Part shown: one piece after another, positions 43,421-53,006 of the stretch
Layout of the letters: each line of letters starts with the position of its first letter
Position numbering within the stretch: the first letter of the stretch is position 1
NCBI GenBank assembly: GCA_022641775.1
Contig: JALCDS010000003.1
Location: 50,306 to 114,305 of the forward strand
From: Clostridiaceae bacterium
GTDB lineage: Bacteria > Cyanobacteriota > Vampirovibrionia > Gastranaerophilales > Gastranaerophilaceae
Reading direction: 5' to 3'
Length of the DNA: 64,000 bases
The notes under the pieces: generated by a model
What the model was told of the DNA's origin: nothing
Seen by the model: only the letters and a program-made list of their open reading frames with translations
Database searches by the model: none
Made by a program: the position numbers and the translations under genes

Positions 43421-45445
43421 ATTAACAAACGTTTAATTATATCTTTATTAAGTGTATTAATGATAAGTAGTGTGACATCTGCCAACGCTTTTTCGTCGCC
43501 TGAAGCAAATACATTGTATCAACAGGCATGTTCTGCCGAATATCAACATGATTACAATACAGTTGTTGCAAAAGTTAAACAGGCTTTGACACTTACAGGT
43601 GATGATGTCACTTTGTACACAAAACTTGCCGGTGCATATACAGAACTTGGTCAATACGACGAAGCTTTGACAGTTTATAAAAAAGTTGCAACTTTGAAAC
43701 CTGATGATGCCTTTATTTATATAAGTATAGGTAGTTTGTATGAAAGTAAAAATGAATATAAAAATGCACTGGAAGCTTATCAAAAAGCATTATCAATATT
43801 CCCTGATTACAAATACAATTATTTGAATATTGCAAACGCACAGATTCAATTAAAAGATTACAAATCTGCTATTGATAGTTATAACAAGTTTTTATCTGTT
43901 TATACCCAACATGTGGAAGCCCGTGAAAGTTTGGCATCGGCATATTTAGCAAGTAATCAACCGGATAAAGCAGTTGTAGAATATGAGACTTTATACAATG
44001 CAAACCCTACTGATTTCAAGGATTACGTAAATTATGGTATTGCGCTTTTTGAATCGGCAAAATATGAAAAGTCTGCAGAAATTTTGGAAAAAGCAATAAC
44101 TTTGGATAGTGACAATACATCGGCACGTGTTGCTTTGGCTCAAGATTATGTTGAATTGGACAAAAATGATTTGGCATTAGCTCAATATAATGAAATTTTT
44201 AAATTAAATCCTGATATGAATGAAATCAGATTTGATTATGCAAATTTGTTGGCAGATATGGGAAAAACTTCTGATGCAATAAATGAGTATAACAAATATT
44301 TGCAATTTTTCCCGAACAACGCAGCTGCATATAAAAATTTGGCCGTTGTTTATAAGAAAAACGGAGATTTAGATAATGCGATTTTGAATTATGAAAAAGC
44401 TGTTTCAAAAAATCCGTCAGATATTGATATCAAAAAAGATTTGGCACAATGTTATCATTTGAAAAAAGATTATGCTAATGCGATTAAATATTATGATGAA
44501 GTTCTTTTGGTAAAGAAAGATGATTATAACGTAAAATACAACAAGGCAATTGCACTTCATGCTATGAAAAATTATTCTCAAGCTGTTGTAATTTATGAAG
44601 CACTTTTGAAAGAAAAATCAAATGATGGCGTAAAAAATAATTTGAATGCGGCATTACTTTCAGAAGGTCAAGAAGCTTTGACGCTTAAAAATTATAATGG
44701 AGCAATAAGTTATTTTAATGATGCAATAAAATATGGTACAACTGACAGTTATGCATATTACGGACTTGCAAAGTCATACAGAGCATTGAAAAATAATGAC
44801 AAAGCTGCCGATAATTATGAAAAAGCTATTTCTATGTCACCTGAAAAATCATTATACAGCAATGAATATGCTGAATTTATTGCGGAAACTAACCCATCAT
44901 ACAATGCAGGTGGTGCAACTACAGGCACTATTCAATCTGTAAATATTACAACTGACGGAACTTCAAACGATTCTAACAATGTTGAGAAAAGAAAAGGTTT
45001 TATTACAACAGGAGATTCCGATTATAATTCAAAAAATTATGATGCTGCAATCACAAATTACAAAGAAGCATTGAATATAAATCCTTCAGATAGTGAAACC
45101 CTTTTAAAAATAGGGAATGCGTATAAACTGAAAAATGATACCGGAAATGCAATCAGTTTTTATAAAAAAGCTGTGTTTGTAAGTCCTAATTATGCTGATG
45201 GCTGGTTCAATTTGGGGCTTGTTTATGCAAGTACAAATAATGTTGCCGGAGCAAAACAGAGTTTCTATCGTGCTATAAATATAAAACCGTCGTATGCTTA
45301 TGCTTATTATGCACTTGCAATGGCATATGAAAAAGAAAATAATAAAAAAGAAGCGTTGAGAAATTATAAGTTGTTTTTGAATTACAACAAGGATGAAGCT
45401 GCAGCAAAACCTGTAAGAGAAAAAGTTAAAGCTTTGGAAAAATAA
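43421..45445 (+). CDS. Secreted TPR protein, probable AUU start
   Basis: The first ATG (43460) falls inside what is clearly a signal peptide. Reading upstream in frame to ATT 43421 gives INKRLIISLLSVLMISSV then TSANA: basic start, hydrophobic core and an ANA cleavage site. GAGGG lies seven bases before ATT 43421 and TATAAT at 43394-43399, so an AUU start fits (674 residues). After the signal come at least 12 TPR units in two blocks (~45-470 and ~530-670), joined by a Thr/Asn/Gly-rich linker. It should be periplasmic or surface-exposed. Its stop overlaps the ATG of the 45445 gene, a likely partner. Confidence 0.8.
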   Translation: MNKRLIISLLSVLMISSVTSANAFSSPEANTLYQQACSAEYQHDYNTVVAKVKQALTLTGDDVTLYTKLAGAYTELGQYDEALTVYKKVATLKPDDAFIYISIGSLYESKNEYKNALEAYQKALSIFPDYKYNYLNIANAQIQLKDYKSAIDSYNKFLSVYTQHVEARESLASAYLASNQPDKAVVEYETLYNANPTDFKDYVNYGIALFESAKYEKSAEILEKAITLDSDNTSARVALAQDYVELDKNDLALAQYNEIFKLNPDMNEIRFDYANLLADMGKTSDAINEYNKYLQFFPNNAAAYKNLAVVYKKNGDLDNAILNYEKAVSKNPSDIDIKKDLAQCYHLKKDYANAIKYYDEVLLVKKDDYNVKYNKAIALHAMKNYSQAVVIYEALLKEKSNDGVKNNLNAALLSEGQEALTLKNYNGAISYFNDAIKYGTTDSYAYYGLAKSYRALKNNDKAADNYEKAISMSPEKSLYSNEYAEFIAETNPSYNAGGATTGTIQSVNITTDGTSNDSNNVEKRKGFITTGDSDYNSKNYDAAITNYKEALNINPSDSETLLKIGNAYKLKNDTGNAISFYKKAVFVSPNYADGWFNLGLVYASTNNVAGAKQSFYRAINIKPSYAYAYYALAMAYEKENNKKEALRNYKLFLNYNKDEAAAKPVREKVKALEK

Positions 45446-45864
45446 TGAAGAAAATATTTTTATTATTAGTTTGTTTAATTTTTACATGCAATATATCTTT
45501 AGCATCTTGGTTTAGCAAAAAAGATAAACCGTTTATTTTGTTCAATAAGAACCAGATAACAAAAGACAATGTTATGGATTATACTTCGGAATTTGATGCT
45601 GGCAGAAGAATTTATTATCTTATTGCGATGCCAAAAGAACAATATTCAAGAAGATTATATATTCAAATTGTAAAAAAGGATAACGCTTACGAACGCCAAG
45701 GATACAATTTGGTTTGGACAAGTGACGTTAAACTGAAAGATGAAGATATCGCATCATATGAGGATTATGTTGTGATTAATCAACCCGGATGTTATGTAAT
45801 GCAAGTGTTTTCAAAAGACAGACCGACAAAAGTTTATGCTGAATCACAATTTTGGGTAAGGTAA
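45445..45864 (+). CDS. Secreted hypothetical protein, partner of TPR protein
   Basis: The 139-residue protein has a signal peptide (MKKIFLLLVCLIFTCNISLA, cut before SW). The mature part is a small beta-rich domain with KPFILFNKNQITKDN, RRLYIQIVKKD and a single mature Cys in QPGCYVMQVFSKD. I do not recognise the family. The ATG overlaps the TPR stop (TAATG), so the two are cotranslated and both exported, which suggests a complex. Confidence 0.75.
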   Translation: MKKIFLLLVCLIFTCNISLASWFSKKDKPFILFNKNQITKDNVMDYTSEFDAGRRIYYLIAMPKEQYSRRLYIQIVKKDNAYERQGYNLVWTSDVKLKDEDIASYEDYVVINQPGCYVMQVFSKDRPTKVYAESQFWVR

Positions 45865-45888
45865 TTAAAATCGGGGCTAAATTTTTGC

Positions 45889-45914
45889 AAAAAAAAGGGA
45901 ACATTTTTGTTCCC
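45889..45914 (-). terminator. Minus-strand intrinsic terminator without an assigned gene
   Basis: GGGAAC (45897-45902) pairs with GTTCCC (45909-45914); eight A's at 45889-45896 become a T-run only when read on the minus strand. On the plus strand the hairpin is followed by CCACTAGC, which is poor for termination. No minus-strand protein gene lies upstream (45915-46114), so it may end a small RNA, or act only as a barrier after the 45445 gene. Confidence 0.5.
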
Positions 45915-46114
45915 CCACTAGCTCGTTTCGTGCAAAGATTACGAGTATATTGATTAGATAATTTTTTCTTTATTTCCCTTTAAAATTTAAATTTCCCTTA
46001 TTTACTATAAAAATTTTAAGCATGTAAATTTTCAAAAAGAATATTTTTTGTTACAAATATTCACATTGTTTGAGATATAATTGAAAGTATAAAACATCTT
46101 AGAGGGAACATATA

Positions 46115-47503
46115 ATGTATGGAATAATTTTAGCAGGTGGTTCAGGAAGTAGGTTATGGCCTTTATCCAGAGAACTTTATCCAAAACAATTGTTGAATTT
46201 GAATTCTGAAAAAAGTCTTTTACAGGGTACTTTTTCAAGACTTACAACATATATTTCAAAAAATAATATTTTGAGTATGACAAATACAAGGAATTCTACA
46301 AATGTTCGCATGCAGTTGAAAGAACTTACAGACAATCCTGTTATATTGTCTGAACCGATTTCTAGGAATACTGCTCCTGCAATTGCGCTTGCTGCGAAAT
46401 TTGTTGCTCAAAAAACAAGTGAAGACGAAGTTATTATTGTTGTTCCATCTGATCATTTGATTAAAGATAATGAAAAATTTATATCTACTATCAAAAAAGG
46501 TGAAAAACTTGCAAAAGAAGGGTATATTGTAACTTTTGGTATAAAACCGTCCTATCCTGAAACAGGATACGGGTATATTCATACTTCAGATAAACTGGAT
46601 GGTGGATTGAAAGTAAAAGAGTTTGTCGAAAAGCCGGACGAAAAAACTGCTGAAGAATATTTGGCAAATGGTGCATATTATTGGAATAGCGGTATTTTTA
46701 TGTTTAAAGCATCTACCTTATTAAAAGAAGTTCAAGCTTTGACTCCTGAAATCTATAAAATTATGGGAAATATTGATTTTTCAAAATCTTCTGAAATACC
46801 TTATGTTGAATTTGAAAAAATGCCTAATATTTCAATTGATTATGCAGTTATGGAAAAATCAAATAAAATTGCTTTGGTAAAGTTGGAGAGTGATTGGAAC
46901 GATTTGGGTTCTTGGAAATCAATCTATGATACAAGTAAAAAAGATGAAAATGGGAATGTCTTTATCGGACATGTATTGGACGAAGGTTCAAAAAATTCAT
47001 ACGTATATTCATCTTCAAAACTCGTCGCAACAATAGGTTTAGAAAATACGGTTATTGTAGAAACTGAAGATGCTATTTTGGCATGTCATAAAGATAAAAC
47101 TCAAGATGTAAAGAAAATTTATGAAACATTGAAAAAGCAACATGATAATACGCATTTTGTTCACAAAAAAGTATATAGACCTTGGGGATTTTACAAGGTT
47201 ATTGCAGAAGGTAAGGGTTTTCAATCAAAAATTATCCACGTTAATCCGGGACAAAAACTTTCTGTTCAATCTCATAATTATAGAAGCGAGCATTGGGTTT
47301 TATTATCAGGTAAAGCAGATGTTCTTTTGGGAAAAGAAATTCATAAACTTGAACCTGGTATGAGTGTTGATATTGCAGTGAAAGAAATACACTCACTCCA
47401 AAATCCTCATGATGAAGATTTAGAAATTATAGAAATTCAAAAAGGCGATATTCTTTCTGAAGATGATATTATCAGATATGAAGATATATATGGCCGAGTT
47501 TAA
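46115..47503 (+). CDS. manC: Mannose-1-phosphate guanylyltransferase / mannose-6-phosphate isomerase
   Basis: The 462-residue type II enzyme makes GDP-mannose for surface polysaccharide. The nucleotidyltransferase domain opens GGSGSRLWPLSRELYPKQLL and has VPSDHLI, GYGYIH and FVEKPDEKTAEEYL. The C-terminal cupin (~345-460) has RPWGFYKVI, KLSVQSHNYRSEHWVLLSG and GKADV, the isomerase part. Both look complete. AGAGGGAAC precedes the start. It converges with rmlA with two bases between stops. Confidence 0.93.
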   Translation: MYGIILAGGSGSRLWPLSRELYPKQLLNLNSEKSLLQGTFSRLTTYISKNNILSMTNTRNSTNVRMQLKELTDNPVILSEPISRNTAPAIALAAKFVAQKTSEDEVIIVVPSDHLIKDNEKFISTIKKGEKLAKEGYIVTFGIKPSYPETGYGYIHTSDKLDGGLKVKEFVEKPDEKTAEEYLANGAYYWNSGIFMFKASTLLKEVQALTPEIYKIMGNIDFSKSSEIPYVEFEKMPNISIDYAVMEKSNKIALVKLESDWNDLGSWKSIYDTSKKDENGNVFIGHVLDEGSKNSYVYSSSKLVATIGLENTVIVETEDAILACHKDKTQDVKKIYETLKKQHDNTHFVHKKVYRPWGFYKVIAEGKGFQSKIIHVNPGQKLSVQSHNYRSEHWVLLSGKADVLLGKEIHKLEPGMSVDIAVKEIHSLQNPHDEDLEIIEIQKGDILSEDDIIRYEDIYGRV

Positions 47504-47505
47504 GG

Positions 47506-48378
47506 CTATTTTATCATAGCTGCAACATAGTTGAAGTATTCATTGTTTTTGTAATGAGATATATGTTTTTTCAATTCTTCTTTAGTTACAAATCCCATGC
47601 GGTATGCAACTTCTTCTAAGCATGCAATTTTTATTCCCTGATTTTCTTCTATAGTTTGAACATATTGTCCTGCCTGTAAAAGCGATTTGTGTGTTCCTGT
47701 ATCGAGCCATGCAAAGCCTCTGCCCAAGAGTTCAACTTTTAAATTTCCTTTATTTAAATAAATTTTGTTCAAATCCGTAATTTCAAGTTCGCCTCTGGCA
47801 GATGGTTTTAAATTTTTTGCATATTCTACAACGCTATTATCATAGAAATATAAACCTGTTACTGCATAATTAGATCTTGGATTTTGAGGTTTTTCTTCCA
47901 AAGATAGAACTTTTCCGGTTTTATCAAATTCAACTACACCAAATCTTTGCGGATCTTTGACCTGATAACCGAATACCGTAGCACCTTTTTTATCTGCCGT
48001 ATTTTTTACAACATTTTGTAATGTTTCTGAAAATTTTGAACCATAAAAAATATTGTCGCCAAGTACAAGAGCGACGTCATCATTGCCTATAAATTCTTCC
48101 CCAAGAATAAAGGCCTGTGCCAAACCATCCGGTGAAGGTTGTTCTTTGTATGAAAATTTTACACCGAACTGATGACCATCCCCAAGTAAAATTTTAAAAT
48201 TCGGCAAATCTTGAGGAGTGGAAATAATAAGGATGTCTTTTATACCTGCTAGCATTAAGACTGAAATCGGATGATAAATCATAGGTTTGTCATAAATCGG
48301 TAAAAGTTGTTTTGATATCGCTATGGTCGATGGATGCAATCTTGTTCCCGCTCCGCCTGCAAGTACTATTCCTTTCAT
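47506..48378 (-). CDS. rmlA: Glucose-1-phosphate thymidylyltransferase
   Basis: The 290-residue enzyme makes dTDP-glucose, the entry to dTDP-rhamnose. It has [41 protein letters not shown] and [14 protein letters not shown], all characteristic of RmlA. The other rml genes are not in the window. GAAAGGAT precedes the start on its strand. It faces manC, so two sugar-nucleotide genes sit tail to tail. Confidence 0.94.
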   Translation of the reverse strand: MKGIVLAGGAGTRLHPSTIAISKQLLPIYDKPMIYHPISVLMLAGIKDILIISTPQDLPNFKILLGDGHQFGVKFSYKEQPSPDGLAQAFILGEEFIGNDDVALVLGDNIFYGSKFSETLQNVVKNTADKKGATVFGYQVKDPQRFGVVEFDKTGKVLSLEEKPQNPRSNYAVTGLYFYDNSVVEYAKNLKPSARGELEITDLNKIYLNKGNLKVELLGRGFAWLDTGTHKSLLQAGQYVQTIEENQGIKIACLEEVAYRMGFVTKEELKKHISHYKNNEYFNYVAAMIK

Positions 48379-48429
48379 AAAAAATCCTTTCTATTAGTTG
48401 AACATGTTTATTATTGCATAAAAACGTAA

Positions 48430-48463
48430 AAAAAAGAGGGTAACATCAATTACCCTCTTTTTT
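48430..48463 (-). terminator. Intrinsic terminator of the PrsA-like gene
   Basis: Arms 48430-48443 and 48450-48463 (AAAAAAGAGGGTAA / TTACCCTCTTTTTT) with a six-base loop. It lies 14 bases past the stop of the foldase gene on the minus strand and before rmlA. Confidence 0.85.
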
Positions 48464-48476
48464 ATTATTAAAAATC

Positions 48477-49625
48477 CTATTTGGATTTTCTAGCTGCGTC
48501 TTCTTTAGCGGCTTTAGCTCTTTGAGGAGCCATATTCATTTCTGTTTGAATACCTTTTTTGACTGTTTTTGGATTGAATTCATCATCTAAGTATTCAATT
48601 TTAGCTTGTTTTTTCAATGATTCAGTCAATTTGTCAACTGCAGCTACACCGTTTTGGTTATCAAGATAAGCCTTGATATTTGGAGCAGCTTTAGCGAATG
48701 GTTCAGTACCTGCAGCCATTCTGTCTGTTACCATAATAATATGATATCCGTATTGAGATTTTACAGGTTTGTTGCTTATAGTATTAGGCTTCATAGCAAA
48801 TGCTGCTTTTGAAAATTCCGGAACCATTTCTTTTGCAGCAAAGAAACCTAAATCTCCACCATGTTTTGCTGTTGTTGTATCTTCAGAATTTTCTTTTGCA
48901 ATCTTAGCAAATTGTGTTGGATCTTTCTTTACTTCAGCCAAAATTTCGTTTGCCTTAGCTTGTTTTTTTGCAAGTTCTTCGTTAACTTTTGCAGTTATTT
49001 CAGCTTCAGTTGCATTTTTATATCTGATATCTTTTTTCAAGTTTTCTGCAATTTCTGTTGGATTTGCAGAAATAAGAATATGAGAAGCTCTAACCTTATC
49101 AGGATATTTGAATTGTTGAGGGTGTTCATTATAGAACTTTTTAGCTTCAGCATCAGTAGTTGGTTTTACCCCAAGTTGTTCTACTAATTTTTTCATTCTT
49201 ACAGATTTTTCCATATCATTTTTGAATTGAGTTTGTGAAATTTTATTGTCTTTCAAAATCTTGCTTAATTGAGCTTTACCACCAACTCTGTCTACGATAT
49301 TTTTGATTTCTGCATTTACTTCATCTTTAGAAATTTTAATTCCACGTTTTGCAAGTTCTTCATCTAAAAGAGCATTAACGATTAAGTCATTTGTAACTCT
49401 TTCCTGAATTAAATAGTACATAAACGGGTTTTTGTCCTTAGTGATTGAAATCCCCATTTGAGCAAATGTTGAGTTGTTTGCTTGAACCTTGAACATGTCA
49501 TCGAATTGACCTCTGGTGATTTTGGTATTATTTACTTTGATAATTGCTTCACCGGATCTTAATCCGCAACCTGAGAACAAAAGCATTGATACTGCAACGG
49601 TTGCTAATAATTTTTTACCTCTCAT
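48477..49625 (-). CDS. PrsA/SurA-like lipoprotein peptidyl-prolyl isomerase
   Basis: ATG 49625 (382 residues) is used because it opens a lipoprotein signal: MRGKKLLATVAVSMLLFSG with lipobox FSGC (C20); an upstream ATG 49658 would overlap mfd. A SurA-type helical domain (~25-165) is followed by a parvulin rotamase domain (~175-320): RASHILISANPTEIA, GGDLGFFAAKEMVPEF and KPVKSQYGYHIIMV. It helps exported proteins fold, anchored in a membrane. It follows mfd by 16 bases, so the two are cotranscribed, which is an odd pairing. The tail is Lys/Ala-rich. Confidence 0.9.
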   Translation of the reverse strand: MRGKKLLATVAVSMLLFSGCGLRSGEAIIKVNNTKITRGQFDDMFKVQANNSTFAQMGISITKDKNPFMYYLIQERVTNDLIVNALLDEELAKRGIKISKDEVNAEIKNIVDRVGGKAQLSKILKDNKISQTQFKNDMEKSVRMKKLVEQLGVKPTTDAEAKKFYNEHPQQFKYPDKVRASHILISANPTEIAENLKKDIRYKNATEAEITAKVNEELAKKQAKANEILAEVKKDPTQFAKIAKENSEDTTTAKHGGDLGFFAAKEMVPEFSKAAFAMKPNTISNKPVKSQYGYHIIMVTDRMAAGTEPFAKAAPNIKAYLDNQNGVAAVDKLTESLKKQAKIEYLDDEFNPKTVKKGIQTEMNMAPQRAKAAKEDAARKSK

Positions 49626-49641
49626 AAATACTCTCTTTCTT

Positions 49642-52600
49642 TTATTTTGTGTATTCATTGCTTACTTTGTTTATATAATAGAACAAATCGGTTAAAATGT
49701 TAAATATTTCATCAAACTTTAAATAAGAATTGTTAAGCAAAAGAATTGATGCGCCATCAGTGCATGATTTTGGTGCCACAGTAAATCTTATGCGTTTTAG
49801 AATATGGGATGGAAGTTCCTTTTGAATCAAATGCCATTCCATATTTGAATAAGGAGTGTAAATTCTTATGTTGTCTTGAGTTTCGCGAATCAAGGATATT
49901 TTTAAACTTGTTGCAAGGAGTCTCAATCTTATTAATTTAATCAAATTTTCTACACATTCAGGCGGTTTTGAGAACCTGTCTTTCCATGTTTCTGTTATAT
50001 AATCCAATTCTTGTTCTGATTTTACATCCGCGAGTCGTTTATATTCGGTCATTTTCATATCACTTGAACCTGCCAAAACATCAGGTATGTAAGCTGTTAC
50101 ATTAATATCAACAATTGTCGGAGTTGTTTTTTCAACGTGTTCTCCTTGAAGTTCCTTAACTGTGTCATCCAACAATTCGCAATATGTATCAAATCCGACG
50201 TTTACCATGTGTCCATGTTGTTTTGTACCTAATATGTTTCCGACTCCTCTGATTTCAACATCACGAAGGGCTATTTGATATCCGCTTCCTAGTGTCGTAA
50301 ATTCTTTTATTGCTTTTAATCTTTGAATGGCTTCACGTGTCATGTTCTTGGATTTTGTATAGAAACAATAGCAATATGCCTGACGCTCACTTCGTCCTAC
50401 ACGTCCTCTGAGTTGATAAAGTTGTGCAAGTCCGAATTTGTCTGCATTATGAACAATCATTGTGTTTGCATTCGGAATATCAATTCCGTTTTCAATAATT
50501 GTTGTAGCTAAAAGTACATCATACTCATGGTTTGAAAAATCTACGATAACTTGTTCAAGTTCTTTTTCATCCATTTGCCCATGTCCTACGGCAATCCTTG
50601 CATTAGGTACAAGTTCCTGAAGTTTATGCTTGAAATCTAAAATTGTTTCAACTCTGTTATACAGATAGAAAACTTGACCTTCTCTATCCATTTCATGAAC
50701 TATTGCATTTTTAACCATAGGTTCATTAAATTCTCCGACAAAAGTTTTTATAGGAAGCCTGTTTTTTGGCGGAGTGTTAATGATAGACATGTCCTTGATG
50801 CCCGATAGTGACATATAAAGAGTTCGAGGAATTGGAGTGGCTGACATAGTTATAATATCAACATTTTCTCTCATTTCTTTTAATTTTTCCTTATGACGAA
50901 CTCCAAATCTGTGTTCTTCATCAATTACTAAAAGTCCTAAATCCTTGATATGGACAGAATCTTGAAGAAGTCTGTGAGTTCCGATTACAACTTCACAAGT
51001 ACCAAGAGCAAGCTTTTTCAATGTTTCATGTTGTTCTTTTGGACTTCTGAATCTTGATAGAAGTTCAACATCAATTCCGAAAGGCTTGAATCTTTCTGAC
51101 ATTGTTTGGTAATGCTGTAAAGCTAAAATTGTTGTCGGAACAACGACGGCAACTTGTTTCCCGCAAGTTACGGCTTTAAATATCGCGCGCATTGCAACTT
51201 CTGTTTTGCCGAATCCTACATCTCCGCATATCAATCTATCCATAGGTCTTTCTGATTCCATGTCGGATTTTACATCAAGTATTGCTTTCATCTGGTCAGG
51301 CGTTTCAGTGTATTCAAAAGCATCTTCCATCTCGTTTTGCCATGGTGTATCTTGTGCGAACTGAAAACCTGTTTGCATTTTACGTCTTGCATACAGTCTG
51401 AGTAAATCGTATGCAATTTTTTCAACTTCTTTTTTGACTTTTGCTTTTGTAGCTTCCCAATCATGACCACCCATATGCGAGAGTTTCGGCTTTATATTAC
51501 CGGAGCCTCTATATCTGCAAAGTAAGTTGACTTGTTCTGCAGGAATATGGAGTCTGTCTTTGCCAGCGTATTCAATTGTCAAATAGTCTTTGAGTTGTCC
51601 GTCAATTTCTTGTTGAGTAAGTCCTTGATAAATCCCGACACCATGAATACTATGGACAACATATTCACCGGGTTTTATATCATTAATATTTTCGATATAT
51701 TCAGGTTTTTCTTTATAATAACTGCGTTTGGAAGAAGTTATTTCTTTATTTCTTTTATTGAAAAGTTCTCTATCTGTTAAAATTACAGCTTTGAAATCTT
51801 CCAGAATTGTACCGCTCGAGGAAATTGCAGAAGTGTAATTTATATCGAAAAATACTTCACGTTCATTTAAAATTTCTTTAACACGAGCAGGGTAATCCGT
51901 TGCTATTGTGATTTTATAATCACTTTTGGAATCAATAAAAATGGCAATTTCATCTAAATCGGCGTTAAAATGTTTTATCGGTTGAGAATTGAATTCAATA
52001 AAATCTTCATCTCCACTTTCAATAAAATTATTAAATCCTATTTTTACAAATTTTTCTATTTTTGGGATAAATTCATCATAAGTAAAATGATTTCTGCCGG
52101 TGATTTGCTTTATAAGTTCTAGTTTCACATTTTCTTGAAGTTGGTCTTCATAAGTTTTGTCGACAAATTGGTATTTTGCATAAATTTCTGAGGTTTCATC
52201 AAAAACTAAAATATAATCTTTGAAATAATCTAAAATACTTACTAAGTCATCATTATAATTATTTTGGTAAACCTGAACTTCAGAATAATCAGTCAATTCA
52301 TCTTCGTTTTTTGTTTCAGGCAGTACAAATTTGTAAACCGGTAAAATTTCTGTATTTTTAATTTTTTCAATAGATTTTTGCGTTTCGTTATTAAAATATC
52401 TGATATCAACAATTTCATCACCCCAAAGCTCGATTCTGACTGGATGCTCTGAAAGCGAAAATATATCAATAATATCTCCCCTGATACTGAATTCAGAGAT
52501 GTCACTGACCATTGAAACTCGTTTATAACCTATATTAACAAGTTGTTGGGCAAACTGTTTTGTATTAATTTCTTCTCCTACTTTCAGATTTATTTTATAT

Positions 52601-52986
52601 TTGTTTAAAAAATCTTTTGTCGGAAATTTTTCTAATAATGATTTTACGGGCGAAATAACAATATTTGGAGCTGAGTTTAAAACTCTTATTTGTTCTGCAT
52701 AATCATAAAAGTTCATATTGATATTTTCGTACATTGAAACATTTTGAAACGGCATAATTTCAGAAGTTACATCAAATCCTTTTTCTAAATCATTTTTGTA
52801 TTTCAATGCATTTTGCTCAGAGGAGGTTATAAATAAAACTTTTTTCTTTGTGATTTCAGCGATTTGTTTAATCAAAAACAAGCGTAATACTGTGGTCAAA
52901 CCGGTAACAGAAAACGACCAATTCAATCCTAAATTTTGTTTAAATTTTATAAAACTCTCATTTTTGATATTTTCAAATTCAATCAT
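49642..52986 (-). CDS. mfd: Transcription-repair coupling factor
   Basis: The 1114-residue translocase removes stalled RNA polymerase and recruits UvrA. It has the UvrB-like N-terminal part (FSIRGDIIDIFS), a CarD-like RNA polymerase-interacting domain (GEYVVHSIHGVGIYQGL), the RecG-like motor with GDVGFGKTEVAMRA, DEEHRFGVRHKEKLK, SATPIPRTLYMS and QLRGRVGRSERQAYCYC, and the C-terminal TRCF domain. It is of the usual length. Start ATG 52986 is six bases after an extended -10 box, so the mRNA appears leaderless. Confidence 0.95.
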   Translation of the reverse strand: MIEFENIKNESFIKFKQNLGLNWSFSVTGLTTVLRLFLIKQIAEITKKKVLFITSSEQNALKYKNDLEKGFDVTSEIMPFQNVSMYENINMNFYDYAEQIRVLNSAPNIVISPVKSLLEKFPTKDFLNKYKINLKVGEEINTKQFAQQLVNIGYKRVSMVSDISEFSIRGDIIDIFSLSEHPVRIELWGDEIVDIRYFNNETQKSIEKIKNTEILPVYKFVLPETKNEDELTDYSEVQVYQNNYNDDLVSILDYFKDYILVFDETSEIYAKYQFVDKTYEDQLQENVKLELIKQITGRNHFTYDEFIPKIEKFVKIGFNNFIESGDEDFIEFNSQPIKHFNADLDEIAIFIDSKSDYKITIATDYPARVKEILNEREVFFDINYTSAISSSGTILEDFKAVILTDRELFNKRNKEITSSKRSYYKEKPEYIENINDIKPGEYVVHSIHGVGIYQGLTQQEIDGQLKDYLTIEYAGKDRLHIPAEQVNLLCRYRGSGNIKPKLSHMGGHDWEATKAKVKKEVEKIAYDLLRLYARRKMQTGFQFAQDTPWQNEMEDAFEYTETPDQMKAILDVKSDMESERPMDRLICGDVGFGKTEVAMRAIFKAVTCGKQVAVVVPTTILALQHYQTMSERFKPFGIDVELLSRFRSPKEQHETLKKLALGTCEVVIGTHRLLQDSVHIKDLGLLVIDEEHRFGVRHKEKLKEMRENVDIITMSATPIPRTLYMSLSGIKDMSIINTPPKNRLPIKTFVGEFNEPMVKNAIVHEMDREGQVFYLYNRVETILDFKHKLQELVPNARIAVGHGQMDEKELEQVIVDFSNHEYDVLLATTIIENGIDIPNANTMIVHNADKFGLAQLYQLRGRVGRSERQAYCYCFYTKSKNMTREAIQRLKAIKEFTTLGSGYQIALRDVEIRGVGNILGTKQHGHMVNVGFDTYCELLDDTVKELQGEHVEKTTPTIVDINVTAYIPDVLAGSSDMKMTEYKRLADVKSEQELDYITETWKDRFSKPPECVENLIKLIRLRLLATSLKISLIRETQDNIRIYTPYSNMEWHLIQKELPSHILKRIRFTVAPKSCTDGASILLLNNSYLKFDEIFNILTDLFYYINKVSNEYTK

Positions 52987-52992
52987 AAACGT

Positions 52993-52998
52993 ATTTTA
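52993..52998 (-). promoter_or_regulatory. Extended -10, leaderless promoter of mfd
   Basis: On the minus strand TGCTAAAAT (TGn plus TAAAAT) is followed by six bases (ACGTTT) and the ATG at 52986. It matches the HAD-gene promoter at 9047 almost base for base (TAAAATACGNTTATG). Confidence 0.5.
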
Positions 52999-53006
52999 GC
53001 ACATAA

